Source: Rugalucina vietnamica
Lineage: Eukaryota > Mollusca > Bivalvia > Lucinida > Lucinidae
NCBI GenBank assembly: GCA_964017185.1
Contig: OZ024876.1
Coordinates: 15,760,226-15,824,225, forward strand
Length of the DNA: 64,000 bases
Direction: 5' to 3'
Shown here: piece by piece, positions 32,641 to 45,153 of the stretch
Layout: each line of letters opens with the position of its first letter
How positions within the stretch are numbered: position 1 is the stretch's first letter
Notes under the pieces: generated by a model
The model's input: only the letters and a program-made list of their open reading frames with translations
Told to the model about the DNA's origin: nothing
Database searches by the model: none
Translations under genes and position numbers: made by a program

Positions 32641-35600
32641 ATTTGAACATATTATGGTAATATACATGTTGTATATTGCCCCGGGGTGAAGTACATGAAC
32701 CCCCTTGAGTCCATTTGTTTTGGCAGAATCATTGATATTCAGTCCTACTGCCCCCTTTCTGCAAGACTTTTCAAATTAAAGGACATTTGAACAGTTTTCC
32801 CCATTCAAATGCATAGGCAACCTATGTTGAACTTGCCATTAAATATGTCAAGGTCATCACAGGGTCATGATTTATATCCACATTTTAGTACTTTAGGCAT
32901 TGATGCTTCATACTAAGTTTCATTGAAACTGGTCCACAAGTTCTGGAGAAAAAATATTTTAAGGGTTATTACCATACATGGGCATGGCAGCCATCTTGGT
33001 CATATGACCTGTATTATATGCACATTGATTCCCCCTTCCCATAGATGCTTCGTATAAAATTTGACATTGTTTGGCCATGTAGTTTCAGAGGAAAAGGTGT
33101 TTGAATATTATGGTAATGCATGTATATTACCCTGGGTGAGGCAGATGAGCCACTGAGGTCCAATTTTTTCAGAATCATTGATATTCAGTCCTACTACCAA
33201 TTTCCTACGAGACTTTCCCTTTAAATGCCAGTTGAACAGTTTTCCCCATTCAAATGCATAGGCGAACTTTGTTGACCTTGCCGTAAAATAGGTCAAGGTC
33301 ATCACTAGGTCATGATTTATAAATACATAGCAGTACTTAAGCCATCAATGCTCCATGCCAAGTTTCGTTGAAACTGGTCCTCCGGTTCGGGAGAAGATTT
33401 TTGAAGGGATTATACCATATATGGGCACGGCGGAAATCTTGGTCATGTGACCAGAAATATGTATATATACATTGGTTCCCCCATCCTATGGATGCTTCAC
33501 AAAAATTTGGCTTTGATTGGCCAAGTAGTTTCAGAGAAGAAGATGTTTGAATATCATATAAATATACATATATATTGCCCCAGGGAGGAGGAAGATGAGC
33601 TCCTGGAGTGCAATTATTTTCAGAATCATTGATATTCAGTCCTACTGCCCTTTTTCTGCAAATTTTTCCCTTTAAATGATATTTTAACAGTGTTCCCAAT
33701 TAAAATGCATAGGTGACTTATGTTGACCTTGCCCTAAGATAGGTCAAGGTCATCACAGGGTCATGATTTATGTACACATTGTAGCGCTTCAGCCATTGAT
33801 GCTTCATGCCAAGTTTTGCTGAAATCGGTCCACCAGTTATGGAGAAAAAGATTTTTGAAGAGTTTTTACCATATATGGGCGTGGCTGCCATCTTGTCATG
33901 TGACCTGGATTGTTAATATACACGTTGGTTCCCCCTTCCTATAGATGCTTCACATAAAAATTTGGCTTTGGTTGGCCAAGCGGTTTCAGAGGAGAAGGCG
34001 TTTAAATATTATGGAAATAAACATGTATATTGCCCCGGGGTGGGGGGCAGATGAGCCCCTGGGATCCAATTTGTTTCAGAATCATTAATATTCAGTCCTA
34101 CTGCCCATTTCCTGCAACACTTTTTCTTTAAATCACATTTTAAAAGTTTTTCCCATTCAAATGCATTGGCGACCTATGTTGACCTTGCCGTAAAATAGGT
34201 CAAGGTTATCACAGGGTCATGATTTATATATACATTGTAGTGCTTGAGCCATCGATGCTTCATGCCAAATTTCGTTGAAATCGGTCCTCCGGTTCGGGAG
34301 AAGAAGATTTATGGAGGGATTTTACCATATATGGGTGTGGCGGCCATCTTTGTCATGTGACCAGGATTATTTATATACACATTGGTTCCCCCTTCCTATA
34401 GATGCTTCATATAAAATTTGGCTTTGGTAGGCCAAGCGTTTTCAGAGGAGAAGACGTTTAAATATTATGAAAATAGACATGTATATTGCCCTGGGGTGGG
34501 GGCAGATGAGCCCCTGGGATCCAATTTGTTTCAGAATCATTAATATTCAGTCCTACTGCCCATTTCCTGCAAGACTTTTTCTTTAAATGACATTTTAAAA
34601 GTTTTTCCCATTCAAATGCATTGGCGACCTATGTTGACCTTGCCGTAAAATAGGTCAAGGTCATCACAGGGTAAAGATTTATATACACATTGTAGTGCTT
34701 GAGCCATCGATGCTTCATGCCAAGTTTCGTTGAAATCGGTCCACTGGTTCTGGAGAAGAAGATTTTTGAAGGGTTTTTACCATATATGGGCATGAAGGCC
34801 ATCTTGGTCATGTGACCTGGATTTCTTATATACACATTGGTTCCCCCTTCCTATTGATGCTTCACATAAAATTTGGCTTTGATTGGCTAAGCGGTTTCAG
34901 AGAAGAAGATCTTTGAAAATGGTGGACGACGGACGACGGACGACGACGACGACGACGACGACGGACGGACGCCGGGTGCCTCCCTAGAATGTCAGACAAC
35001 TCGGACCCAAGACGACTCGGACCCAAAATTTTGGAACGACTCGGACCCAAACCTTTTCGGACCCAAGACGTATCGGACCCAAACCTTTTCGGACCCAAGA
35101 CGAATCGGACCCATACTGACGGACGATATACGGACGATATCATGAATGCATGATATCCCCCGGGGGCGAGAGGGTCGTGGCTATAAATGACCTAGTACAT
35201 TACCTTAAACGTTAATAAAACTCATAAGACGAGTTAGCAGTTTTTATTACGCAACTACATGTATAACGGAACAGCCAATTTTAATACGAAGGATTGAACA
35301 CAATGGTTTTAGAATGAATGTGATGTAGACTTTTAATTTTATTTTATACATTGTTTTTTATATAATTTTAAAGTTGTATGAATTTTAACTGCATAAACTT
35401 GGTTTTTTAACTTTTATGCCTCTGCAAAATTGTGAAGAGTGATCAACAGTTTTAAGATAATGTATGATCTGTGTGTCAAATGTGACAGTACCGTCCGACC
35501 AATACAGGAAAGCCTTATCTGTACGACATATGCGATGAAGACTCACAGAATTTGCGAGCCAAGTAAATTATATTTTATTTGAAAGGCAGTACACTGCACC

Positions 35601-36427
35601 GAATATCCAAGATACTCAAGTTATCTATCTATCTATCAAATTTAACACTAAAATATCCCAATACCGATATACTAAAACACCTCTGTTAATTTATGTTTGT
35701 TGATTATCGCTTATCGATAACAGAAGTAATGATTGATAAACAATTAGCGACGTTGATTAAAGTATCGAATGAATCGAGAAGCTTAGTGTCACTTGTGCCT
35801 AAAGGCGAGTGCTTGTGTATTGTAAAAAGTTGATAATATTGAAACATCATTATTATCATAGTTCCTCTTCTACCTGTATATGAAATCGCAATCAGTTATC
35901 CCTCTTCTGAGACTGTGCAGGCCGCTCTGTGTCCTACCCCCCCCCTCTCACCCCCACCCCCACAGAGAACCACGAGGACCTGTTTTCTCGCGTCGCGGCT
36001 CATCTATGACACTATTTTCTGTATTTGTGAATGACATTGACATCCTATTTGCCTTATACTCGTTTTTCTTTAGAAATCTTAACACTTGCTTGTTATTTAC
36101 CCAAAGAACGAGACAGCGGAATTCTACTTTTTTCATAATATATGTTAATTAATACCTCAAGTAATTCAACCCGTTATTGTCATCTCATTAAGTATGCACA
36201 CTCCAAGACATGTACATTTTGTTTACAATTCTACAGTTCAACGGTAGTTCTCACTCTAGATAGCTTACATAATTATTTCTTTCTGTAACCCGAATACGAA
36301 ATATGTGCATGTGCTTGTCCCATCAGGAGACGGCTGCAAAATTTGACTTCAAAAATAATGAACCGTTGTGCCGCCCGATCGGATCAGACTTTGTGCCGGA
36401 CACACAATTAGTGAATTATCTTAGGCT

Positions 36428-36499
36428 AGTGGGACTCGCACTTGCACATCTCTCGTCTTCGCTAGTGGGACTCGCACTTGCACATCTCTCGTCTTCGGG
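36428..36499 (+). repeat. Perfect 36-bp tandem duplication
   Basis: Two identical copies of a 36-bp unit starting 'ctagtgggactcgcacttgc' and ending 'tcgtcttcg'. The identity implies a recent event. The 121-codon ORF that spans it has no recognisable domain. Confidence 0.9.
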
Positions 36500-36626
36500 G
36501 CAGATTTCAGTTTTCAGTTGCCATGTTCCAAATTTCGATTTCCTGATTTTCTCATATTATACCACCTGCGCGTGGTCTGAGATTTTGATTCATAATAAAG
36601 TTCTGTTCTTGTTCTTGTTCATATAC

Positions 36627-37624
36627 TTAACGCCACTTCCAACGCTACCGATAGGGTTTTTGCTATAATTTCAAAACTAATCAAGATTTTTAAATGAAAA
36701 TTGCAGGGACAATAGAAAAATTCATGAGACTTGTACTGAAGACAAAATTATGCCAGAAAACTTTTATTACGAAACGTCCCGGGCGTTTGAATGCACCACA
36801 CCTCGTTTTCATAAGTAACAAAATCATGTGTAGCTAACAAAGATCGTTAAAACAGTTCCTCCGTATGGCCTTCTCATTTTTGCCACATCACATGAACGGA
36901 AGAACATTCTCATAAAACAACGCATCATCACGGACTCCCGGGGGTAATCGTCTGATGCTTGACGGTGCGACGTCTCCGATGATAGAGCACGTGCGACTGT
37001 AAACCTTCTGCAAGCAAACATGTCCAATGCTTTGGCAATCCAAATCACCGACCTAATCCAATCGGCCATATTTGACCAATATTTGGGAAGTTATGGGCAG
37101 TGCAGTTAGGAGATGGAACCCTGTTAATATTGTACAATTGGAGCAATTTGTAAGAAATTGGTGAACCGATATAGCGCAGCGTACTTGTATTCTGTACATG
37201 GCTTCGATGCGTATTGTTGGCAGGCTGTCATTCGACAGAATGACGGTCATACTAGGTTCGATAAGATGAATATTTGCCAGTGTTATTTTAGTTTCAATTG
37301 TTTTGTTTGGTTTGTTTTTTCTTCGTCTTCTTTCATGAATAAAAAATATAAAAAGAAATACAGTATGGCAATCAATTGTATGTTAAATTAGGTAATGGTG
37401 AAATACTGTTTTGTTTAATTCCTCAAGTTTTGCGACTTTTTGAAATGAGGGGCGGTGCATCCAACCCCCCGGGGCGTTTCTTAATAAAGATGTACTGGCA
37501 TAATTTTGCATTCAGTATACGTCTCATGATTTTTTCTATCATCCCTGCCATTTTCGTTTAAATGTCTGGTGTAGTTTTGAAATTATAGCAAAAACTTTAT
37601 CGGTAGCGTTGGGAGTGTCGTTAA
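36627..37624. mobile_element. TTAA-flanked TIR element, about 990 bp
   Basis: TTAA at 36627-36630 and 37621-37624 brackets an element whose first and last about 50 bp are inverted copies (left 'ccaacgctaccgatagg', 'tttttgctataatttcaaaa'; right the complement). A TTAA target duplication is characteristic of piggyBac-type transposition. No transposase is present, so this would be a non-autonomous derivative. Confidence 0.75.
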
Positions 37625-37632
37625 GTTTATTA

Positions 37633-37950
37633 TCACAGGATCATTATATCAAAGTAGGCACCAAATGTCCAAGTTAAATCAATAAACCAGGTTACACAAA
37701 ATAACATCATGGGCCATGAATTGTATATCATGTTAACACTGAATCATCATATCAGACTAGTCACCAAATGTACAAGTAAATTCAATAACCCAGGTAACAC
37801 AAAATAACATCATGAGCTGCATTATTACTGATACATTTTTGCCTATCATATTATCACAGAATCATCATATCAAAAGTTACCAAATGTTCAAATATATTCA
37901 ATAACCGAGGTTACACAAAATAACACCATGATCTGCATTATGATTTAAGC
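37633..37950 (+). repeat. Tandem repeat, three units of 105-116 bp
   Basis: Units start near 37633, 37738 and 37854 at 'atcacaggatcattatatca' or variants. Each holds 'accaaatgt.caagt.aat', 'caataacc.aggttacac' and 'aaaataacatcatg'. Non-coding, moderately diverged. Confidence 0.8.
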
Positions 37951-38190
37951 AAGTGTGTGTGTTTTATACAAGATTTATGTACATAATAAAATAGAAATTG
38001 TTTGCATGGTCGTCCTTGTTGTTGGGTCCGAGTCGTCTCAAAATTGGGTCCGAGTTGTCTCAGGCTTAGGTCCGATTCGTCTTGGGTCCGAAAAATACCA
38101 AGGGTCCGAGTTGTCTTGGGTCCGAGTTGTCCGGCTACCCCTCCCTATCCTATAACCTCACCTGTGAGCCTTCGGCTCAGGTGAGCTAAA

Positions 38191-39010
38191 AAAAAAAAAA
38201 GAGTCAACAATGCAACTTTTTGCAAGAGTCTTCCGTGTAAAATGTGGGAGCAGCTTTGAGATGATGTGAAGTGCATAAATGAATCCGTGAGTACGTTTAT
38301 TGTTTAGATTCTGTTCGAAAATGTAGACCTTCCGTTAAATCTGGCCTCATTTGAAGTGCTGAATAGTCACTGAACTTTCTAAAGTCCCTCAGTCATTGTT
38401 GTTTGTCAAGAAAATCGCTCTTTTCATATGCCTTTGAGACAGCAGCTGTTTACCACGTGTTGTTGCAGCTTACTGCGGCTGCGCAAAATCAAAATGGTTT
38501 CGAGTGTCAAAATTTTGTTCAAGTTGGCGGACAAATTTCTCGTGTACTGAGTAAACTGGAAGTCACACATTTTGCCCAAAGCTAGATTGACATCTCTTGA
38601 GCGGTTCATTAAAAAATAATCGATTTTTGTGATGGGGCAAAACGAACTTGCCACAATTTGCTGGAGGCACTGTCACGACATGACCGTCTTAATCGATCAT
38701 AGTGGCCAGATTGGGACGCTGATTTTGGCGTCTTTTCTCAACTAACTCGAGTGTTGGTTTGGTTTAATGTTGAAATAATGAACGCTTTTTTCACTACATA
38801 TATTTATTTCATGGTCTATTGTACAGTATTCATGTATTTTGTGTGTAAACACACCGGAAGTAGGACAATGATTTTGTGTTTTCTTGGGGAGACAAAATAT
38901 AGTTCCAAATCGCGGAAGCACAAAAATAATAGAATACAGTGACCGCCCATAGTTACCGTCCCACTGTAAAGGGAAAACGGCCTCTGATTCAAAAATCTTA
39001 TCAAAATATA
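38191..39010. other. No gene recognised
   Basis: A poly(A) run follows the end of the AGGTGAGC copy. The longest frame (38742-39065, 107 codons, minus) runs into the MITE at 39014 and has no domain. Nothing else seen. Confidence 0.4.
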
Positions 39011-39013
39011 TAT

Positions 39014-39243
39014 TGAGCCGCGTCATAAGAAAACCAACAACATGGTTTCTGAGCGGGTCAGACACAAAACTAGCAATACAAACACTGAAGATGAATAGAG
39101 GCTTGAAATTTTGGATTTAGAAAGTACAGGAAACATCTATCCGTGTAGCGAAAACAAAGGCGATGTCAAGATTTGCAGTTGCGAAGCTGGTTTGCGCCTT
39201 TGTTTTCGTATATGAATTGTTGGTTTTCTCATGATGCGGCTCA
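39014..39243. mobile_element. Nested-palindrome MITE, copy 2
   Basis: The ends 'tgagccgcgtcataagaaaa' and 'ttttctcatgatgcggctca' are inverted, each continued by 'ccaacaa' or its complement. The inner inverted pair is 'gcgaaaacaaaggc' and 'gcctttgttttcg'. It also shares 'gaaattttggatttagaaag' with the complement of copy 1 at 9967-10194, so the two copies lie in opposite orientation. Confidence 0.85.
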
Positions 39244-40141
39244 TTTGTTAAGTTTTAAATAAGCAGAATAAAGAGAGGGCTGCAAATCTACATCACAAAA
39301 TAGGCATTTTAAGCTAAAACCGAGACTAGTTATTTCGTCTGTGTCATTATCGTCGTAATAACTGACAACGTCATCAGCTATATGTATATTTGTCAACTAT
39401 TGCAACAGCTGTTTCTTCAATGGCATCTGCAAAATACTGTACAGGCTAGTTGTTTAATAAAGCGCCTTTATTTTGATGATGAGCAGGGTTGTTCTGAAGC
39501 ATATTCACAGCATTTCATTCTAACATCTTTTGCTTGAGCCACGCGCTTGGCTGTTGTAAATGGCACACGCGCCCAGAACCCTTCAACATTATTTCGACTT
39601 TAGTATGAACTAAGACCATTCATATTGATCAATAGCGGACTTTCAAATGGATGTCTGTACATGTCCTGGTTTCACTATGTTTTGGTAACCGACTGTGTAT
39701 ATGATGGTTATTTGTCGAAGACATCAAAGATCATTTTTGACCTGCATCCGGGTTTTTCCCATATGGAAGATGAAAAAGGCAACAAACTGCATCTCTTTAA
39801 AAAGTACTTTAAGATGATGTTTTTTACTATACAAGCCATCATTGGTCCTTATTGTTATTCATTTTAATCGCTTTTTTGTGTGACGAAAGCTTTTGCAAAG
39901 AAAAATTAAAATCTAAAATCTGTGGATTTTGAAATTTTATGATCCATGCAGGCCATCGTAGATAAGATGCGTTCGGATTTTCTCCATTAAATATAGGCGT
40001 GTTCGGATCAAAGGCTCCGCTCAACAGAACGAGTCGTTTCGGTCCAGCGACTCTTAAGGACTCTCGTCGTAAGGACATTTGAAAAGCATTTCCTCTCAGT
40101 CATGTCTGGAGTTGGCTTTGCAAGAGTCATACTGTCCGTCC

Positions 40142-40142
<1 letters not shown>
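39244..40142. other. No gene recognised
   Basis: An 80-codon plus-strand ORF (39625-39867) shows no domain. No repeats seen by eye. Confidence 0.4.

Positions 40143-40214
<72 letters not shown>
40143..40214 (+). repeat. (TC)36 microsatellite
   Basis: Uninterrupted TC dinucleotide tract of 72 bp. The perfect array suggests it is polymorphic. Confidence 0.95.
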
Positions 40215-40216
<2 letters not shown>

Positions 40217-41750
40217 GCATCCTGTACCCTATTGCAGAACAGATATTAATCTTCGACAATTATCCTTTTTAAAGATGTTTCTTGTATGCCTGAAGCTGAG
40301 GCGTGTAACCGTCACTGTTTGTTAGCCTATGTTTACCGGTTTTATATTAAACCATATGTCTTACAGAGATTTTAACGTTGCTGCCATAACCATGATCCTC
40401 CAAATGCGATCATTTCCCTGATATTATCTGGTAAAGCCTTACTTAGTTCACTGAGCTTGTCAGATATAAAGCCCTTCGAAACTGTTTTAAGACTGACCCC
40501 TTCACAATGCATCCTGACAGAAACAGCATGGACTGCAAGAAGGAAAGAAACTACGGTCTTATGTTTTACCATTTAACCCAATATTTACGGTCCTTTCCTT
40601 CCTCTTATGTCTTTCATATAAAGTAGCTGCTTTTCAGGTTACACTGATTGTAGCATTTTGATCTTGAGCAATATATAGACGCTCGTGTATGACGCTTACA
40701 CATTCCCCTCCCCCTTGTTCGCAATCTCACTTCTTGCTAGTGTCACACCAGGTCTCACATCAACAGAGTTAGCGTTAGGCCCGAACACGATCAGTAAGTG
40801 TGCTTTTCATCAGTCTTTGGTATCACAGCTCTTCTACAATATGAAATAGTCACAGATCCTTGCACATAAAATACCGAAATCATTGTATCTTTTCAACAGT
40901 AGTTTAAAATGTGTCATCTGCTGTGAAGAGAGACTGCTACAGTAGTGCATGTGTAAAACATCTTGCTGCTGGAGCGAGCAGGACCTGATGTAGTGATGTT
41001 TAAATGCTACAGTCCAAAGTAACAATCCACGACCGCATACAGATAAGCATTTGGAAGTTATTATGAGTCGTCCACACTCCACAGAATAGAACAGCCCATC
41101 GATGGCAACTGTAACAGGCCAGCGACATGTCTGTGGATTTCTTAACTAGTACATTTCTCAAAACATATTGTGTTGGTAATCCCCATGTACCCGCTATAGA
41201 AGCGATCAATAACTTTCTAGCCAACAATTTCAAACTCGCCCATCAATTTTTGAATCTATGTGCTAAGAAAACTATGTCAAGGTTTACATGTACACATGTG
41301 CTTATTTGAAATGTGGCTATATTGTATATAAAGCAGTGATGTTGTATTACCCAATTCAGAGATTTATGCACATTTTAAATATTTCCTTCCTACTTTGCAA
41401 ACCAGCTTTATATGTTTTTCTCAGTCTGCTACTTGCTTTCCAAATTCACTACAGACATATAGACCAGGAGCTTAGCGTTATATAGCTCTATTTAGGGATA
41501 CACTAAATTATCTTTTAAAGAAAATATATATACAGTCCTTAAACAGTCAAATTTACAAGTACTTTCATTTAGTGGTGTAGATTGATTTGCTTCCCACCAT
41601 TTAACATGCTAAATCAATATGCAACACTTACATTGAAAGGCTGTTTTGATCAGTGAAGATGTTCTAAGTCGTATTATGATTGCGTAGGGCACATTGACCA
41701 ATATGCATCATTGTTGTTACGCCATTAAAACAAAACATGAGCATTGAATT
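40215..41750. other. No gene recognised
   Basis: Only short, overlapping ORFs on both strands, none with a visible domain. No strong inverted or tandem repeat noticed. Confidence 0.35.
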
Positions 41751-41754
41751 GCGT

Positions 41755-42170
41755 TGTTTATAACATAAAATGATCATTTCAAATACAAGTCATTCAGTAT
41801 TTGCAGCACTGGTAATCTGCTGTAGCCAGAGAACATTAAATCATGAGTATCGTGGTCATCTTGGCCACCATATTGTCTCATTGTTATAAAGTTGTGTCAA
41901 AAATGATTACAAAACTCTTCATTTTGCCGTTTACAATATAAATTGAACATTTTAATTACAAAAATATTGTGTAAATGCAGAACTTAAATGCTGATTCAAT
42001 CACAGATTATGTATACCCATATATTTTTATAATGGTGGCCATCTTGGCCAGATGGCCACCACCTTGGGTCATTGTTATTATCTGTGAATAAACACTAAAT
42101 CATGCTGGTCGTAACATTATATGAGCGTTTCAAATGAATGGCATTGGGTATATGCAGCACAGAAATAATC
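41755..42170. repeat. Degenerate tandem repeat, about 175-bp units
   Basis: 'aacataaaatgatcatttca' then 'gtatttgcagcact' (41762), 'aatataaattgaacatttta' then 'gtaaatgcagaactt' (41935) and 'aacattatatgagcgtttca' then 'gtatatgcagcacag' (42114) are spaced about 170-185 bp. Each unit has a 'gtggccatcttggccacca'-type stretch and 'cattgttat'. In reverse complement it resembles the array at 16445-16810. Confidence 0.5.
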
Positions 42171-42404
42171 TTTTGATCAGATCGCGAAAACGGGAGAACC
42201 CCGAGAAAAAACACCTGACACACCCGCAAGCAGAACTTGGCTTGTCTTACTGTCACGTGGACATGTTTTCCTGATGTCATGTTCATTACAGTCGAAATGT
42301 GATTGTCCAGTATGTGTCACCCAGATCACAGGAAGATGGAAGATGAGAAACTCTTAGTTTAACGGATACAGAAAACTATCTTACCAGCTGCATGTCAATA
42401 CCAA

Positions 42405-42645
42405 ATATACTGAGAGGAACTAGAAACTTAAGTTTCAAACTTCCCATAGTTTGGTGGTTGGGCTCCGTAAAATCGATTTTAGAACTCTGGTAATTTCTTT
42501 CCTGGAATAAAAAGATGAGTCACAGCAGAATCGCCTTCAGACGGTCAGTAAAAGAATAACTGGAGGGTTCAAATCGATTCTTACGGGGTTCCAGCCCAAA
42601 GTATAAAAATTAAAAAACTTAAGTTTCTAGTTCCTCTCAGTATAT
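42405..42645. mobile_element. MITE with perfect 31-bp TIRs
   Basis: 42405-42435 (starting ATATACTGAGAGGAACTAGA) and 42615-42645 are exact reverse complements. A second inverted pair lies inside ('gggctccgtaaaatcgat' and 'aatcgattcttacggggttc'). 241 bp, non-coding. The perfect ends suggest a recent insertion. Confidence 0.85.
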
Positions 42646-43240
42646 GAGCTCTGGGAAGTTAGTGTCTGCTAGTTTAGCCACTTCATTCTGAAATAAAAGA
42701 TAAACTTCCATTGAACATAAAGCCTTTTTATAGGAATAAATATTTGTTGCTTATCATTTATACTTGTGGATAATTCAAATTAAAAACTTTGATTTGAATG
42801 TCGGACAAATGTGACTCGCACTGAATTTGAAGATTTCAGCCTTACAGAGAGACTCTCCAATCATCAGCTTATAAAGCACTAACACTATAAGCTGAGGTAT
42901 TGTTTCCGGCCTAAGAAATAATAATCAAACTGAAACTAGACCAATACTTACACATAGTTCATCTGACTTGACTAGAGTTTCCTGTTTCTAACTTTCACTT
43001 CCTCATCTCGGATTGTCTGTAACTCTTCTTCATCTCCACTCTGACAAACAAACGTAAACCATTTTTGGGTTAAACTATATTTTTTCGAATTAAAGCAAAT
43101 AAGCAACACACATACATACAGTATAAATTAGGATCAGAACGAAAGCCTATGGCTTATGAAAATCATTTCCTTGAAGTATCAAAGTTGCAAAAGAGATAAT
43201 TACAGGATGACAGCATGTAACACTAGAGGAAATGGCCTGA
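42646..43240. other. No gene recognised
   Basis: AT-rich sequence with no supported feature. Confidence 0.4.
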
Positions 43241-43244
43241 TATC

Positions 43245-44130
43245 GCTCACCTGAGATTTTGTCTTTGACGAATGACCTTTGGCTATGGCCATGTTGGCCA
43301 ACGTAAAATGTAAACTTTACCTCAAAAACTCTCATAATTATTAACACTATAAACTTTCTGTATCTACCAACTTTCAAAATATTCTGGCAATATTTGACCT
43401 TTCTGTTTAAATTTACAGTTTAATAGGTCAAGGTCAACCCAAGGTCATGATTTATGTAAGCTATGAAGGGCCAGAGCCATTCCAAGTTTCATTGAATTCA
43501 GTCCACCAATTCCAGAGAAGTTGATTTATAAAGGATTTTACCACATATTTGGGCATGGCGGCCATCTTCATGGTCATGTGACCTGGACCATTTATACAAA
43601 CTTTGGTTCCCCCTTGCTAAGGATACCACATATAAAATTTGGCTTTGATTGGTAAAGTGGTTTCTGAGAAAATTAAGTTTTAAATTTGATCTGTAAATGA
43701 CCTTTGGCCAATGTCAAAAGATGACCTTGACCTTGAATTTTCATAGGACTTCATTAATTCAATAAGTTGTATGTATGTACCAACTTTCAGGTCAAAGGCA
43801 ACAAAACTTCCTGAAAAATCCAATGTTTTCCATTGAGAAGCATATGTGACCAATGTTGACCTTTCCAGGTCAACCAAAGGTCATGATTTATACAAACTAT
43901 AATGGGCCACAGTCCCCGATGCTACATACCAAGTTTTATTGAAATCGGTCCAGCAGTTCCAGATAAGAAGATTTTTTAAGGTTTTTACCATATATGGGCA
44001 TGGCAGCCATCTTGGTCATGTGACCTTGACCATTTATATAAAAATTGATTCCCTCTTCCTAAGGATACCACATATAAAATTTGGCTTTGATTGGTGAAAC
44101 TGGTTCCTAAAAAAATTAATGTTTAAATTG
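43245..44130 (+). repeat. AGGTGAGC family, diverged two-unit copy
   Basis: Begins with 'tatcgctcacctgagat' and carries two units of about 430 bp with 'ataggtcaaggtcaaccca', 'aagtttcattgaattcagtc', 'atttgggcatggcggccat', 'gtcatgtgacctggacc' and 'aaatttggctttgattggta'. It also has 'aaatgacctttggccaatg', not present in the 32-35 kb copies, so it is a separate subfamily. The right end is missing. Confidence 0.7.
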
Positions 44131-44521
44131 AATATGTAAATGACAGTGCTCCAGATAAATTTTAGCTCAGTCAGTACAGTACTGGTCGAAATTTGAGCCT
44201 GTCAGTATCGAGATTTTGGCTTCAGTATCTGCTCCAAGACTAATCTGCTTCATGGACATAGACCGTTTAAGTACGATATTTACACGTGCATAGTTGTTTA
44301 AATAATGTAAATTTGGTGAAATAAGAAATTACTTCCAGAATTTCACTCAGACACCTGTCAACTTGCCTGTGAACTCAATCATCTAAAACATACATTAGTT
44401 TGGCTAAAACAAGTAGAAGTGAGGGAGGGGCTTGGGACTGTACATTAAAGAGTAAAAAAAAAATGGGCATAGGTTCCCCTGAAATTTGCATTTTCTTCTC
44501 ACCCCCTTCTAATTTACCCAC

Positions 44522-44563
<42 letters not shown>

Positions 44564-45152
44564 AAAAAAACACAAGTCCAACCCTGTGAAAAATTTGGGC
44601 ATAGGTTCCACTGTATTTTGCATTTGGTTTTTCATCCCTCCCAAATAACCCAGGCCTATTGAAAGATATGGGCAAGGCAGAAGTAAAAGGGAAGGTGTGG
44701 GGAGTAGCCTATGTTGGCTCATAAAGACTTGCAAGTCTTGACTTAATGTCAGCGTCCAATGCACAACCTTTCCCTTTAGTGACCTTAGATATGAAAAGGG
44801 TACATACTCTGGCTTCAGAGTTATGTGTCAGCTTTAAAATGGGTGGAGTATTGTGTATTTACTTACTTACTTACTTCAAGGCTTACTTCAAATTTCTGAT
44901 AATTTGAAGCTCTTGCAGCTTATATTTATCCCCCGATCCTTTCTTCTTAACACTGTTTTCCGTTTTCCGGTTCTCCTTCCAAACACTTAACTTGTTTGTT
45001 CTCGCTTAGTAAAAAATTTATTAATAATGTAGTAAGTCTATGCATTAGCAGGAAAAATGCATTTTGTTAGAACTCAACACGATTTATTATATTCAAAAGT
45101 TTCCTTCTTACTATCCATTTCTAATCAATGGTAGCCTCATATATGTACTTAG
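44131..45152. other. No gene; microsatellites
   Basis: Contains an (AC)n tract at about 44525-44559 followed by an A run, and an (ACTT)n tract at about 44857-44877. 'gggcataggttcc.ctg.aatttgcatttt' occurs twice (44464 and 44598) around the AC tract, in the same orientation, so the tract lies between two diverged direct copies. No gene. Confidence 0.6.
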
Positions 45153-45153
45153 C

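Larger units (their letters stand above)
34986..38139. mobile_element. TIR element, 3,154 bp, with subterminal repeats
   Basis: Inserted inside the terminal 'ctccctatcctataa' of the AGGTGAGC family, flanked by CCTCCCT on both sides (34979-34985 and 38140-38146), a likely 7-bp target duplication. Both ends carry several copies of GACAACTCGGACCCAA or GACGACTCGGACCCAA, in inverse orientation at the two ends (34994-35115 and 38020-38132). The interior has no transposase. It carries a TTAA-flanked element, a 36-bp duplication and a tandem repeat. Non-autonomous; superfamily not assigned. Confidence 0.8.
32640..38190 (+). repeat. AGGTGAGC family, five-unit copy, interrupted
   Basis: Five tandem units of about 455 bp begin at 'aatattatggnaatanacatg' near 32650, 33106, 33550, 34008 and 34462. 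Each runs through 'ttcagtcctactgccc', 'ataggtcaaggtcatcac', 'ccatatatgggcatggc', 'gtcatgtgacctgg' and 'ttggctttgattgg'. The family end starts with a GAC/GGAC-rich tract and 'cgccgggtgcctccct' at 34985, then resumes at 38140 ('cctccctatcctataacctc') and finishes GGCTCAGGTGAGCTAAAA at 38190. The 3,154 bp between are a separate insertion. No left terminus (CTCACCTGAG) was recognised. Confidence 0.8.

Noticed and set aside
33337-33699. 120-codon minus-strand ORF in the AGGTGAGC units, and similar ones at 14.9 and 34.6 kb
   Set aside because: The frame is not kept between the tandem units, which show stops and indels, so it is not under coding constraint.
36303-36668. 121-codon plus-strand gene
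   Set aside because: Length comes partly from a perfect 36-bp duplication inside a non-autonomous element; no domain and a low-complexity C-terminus.
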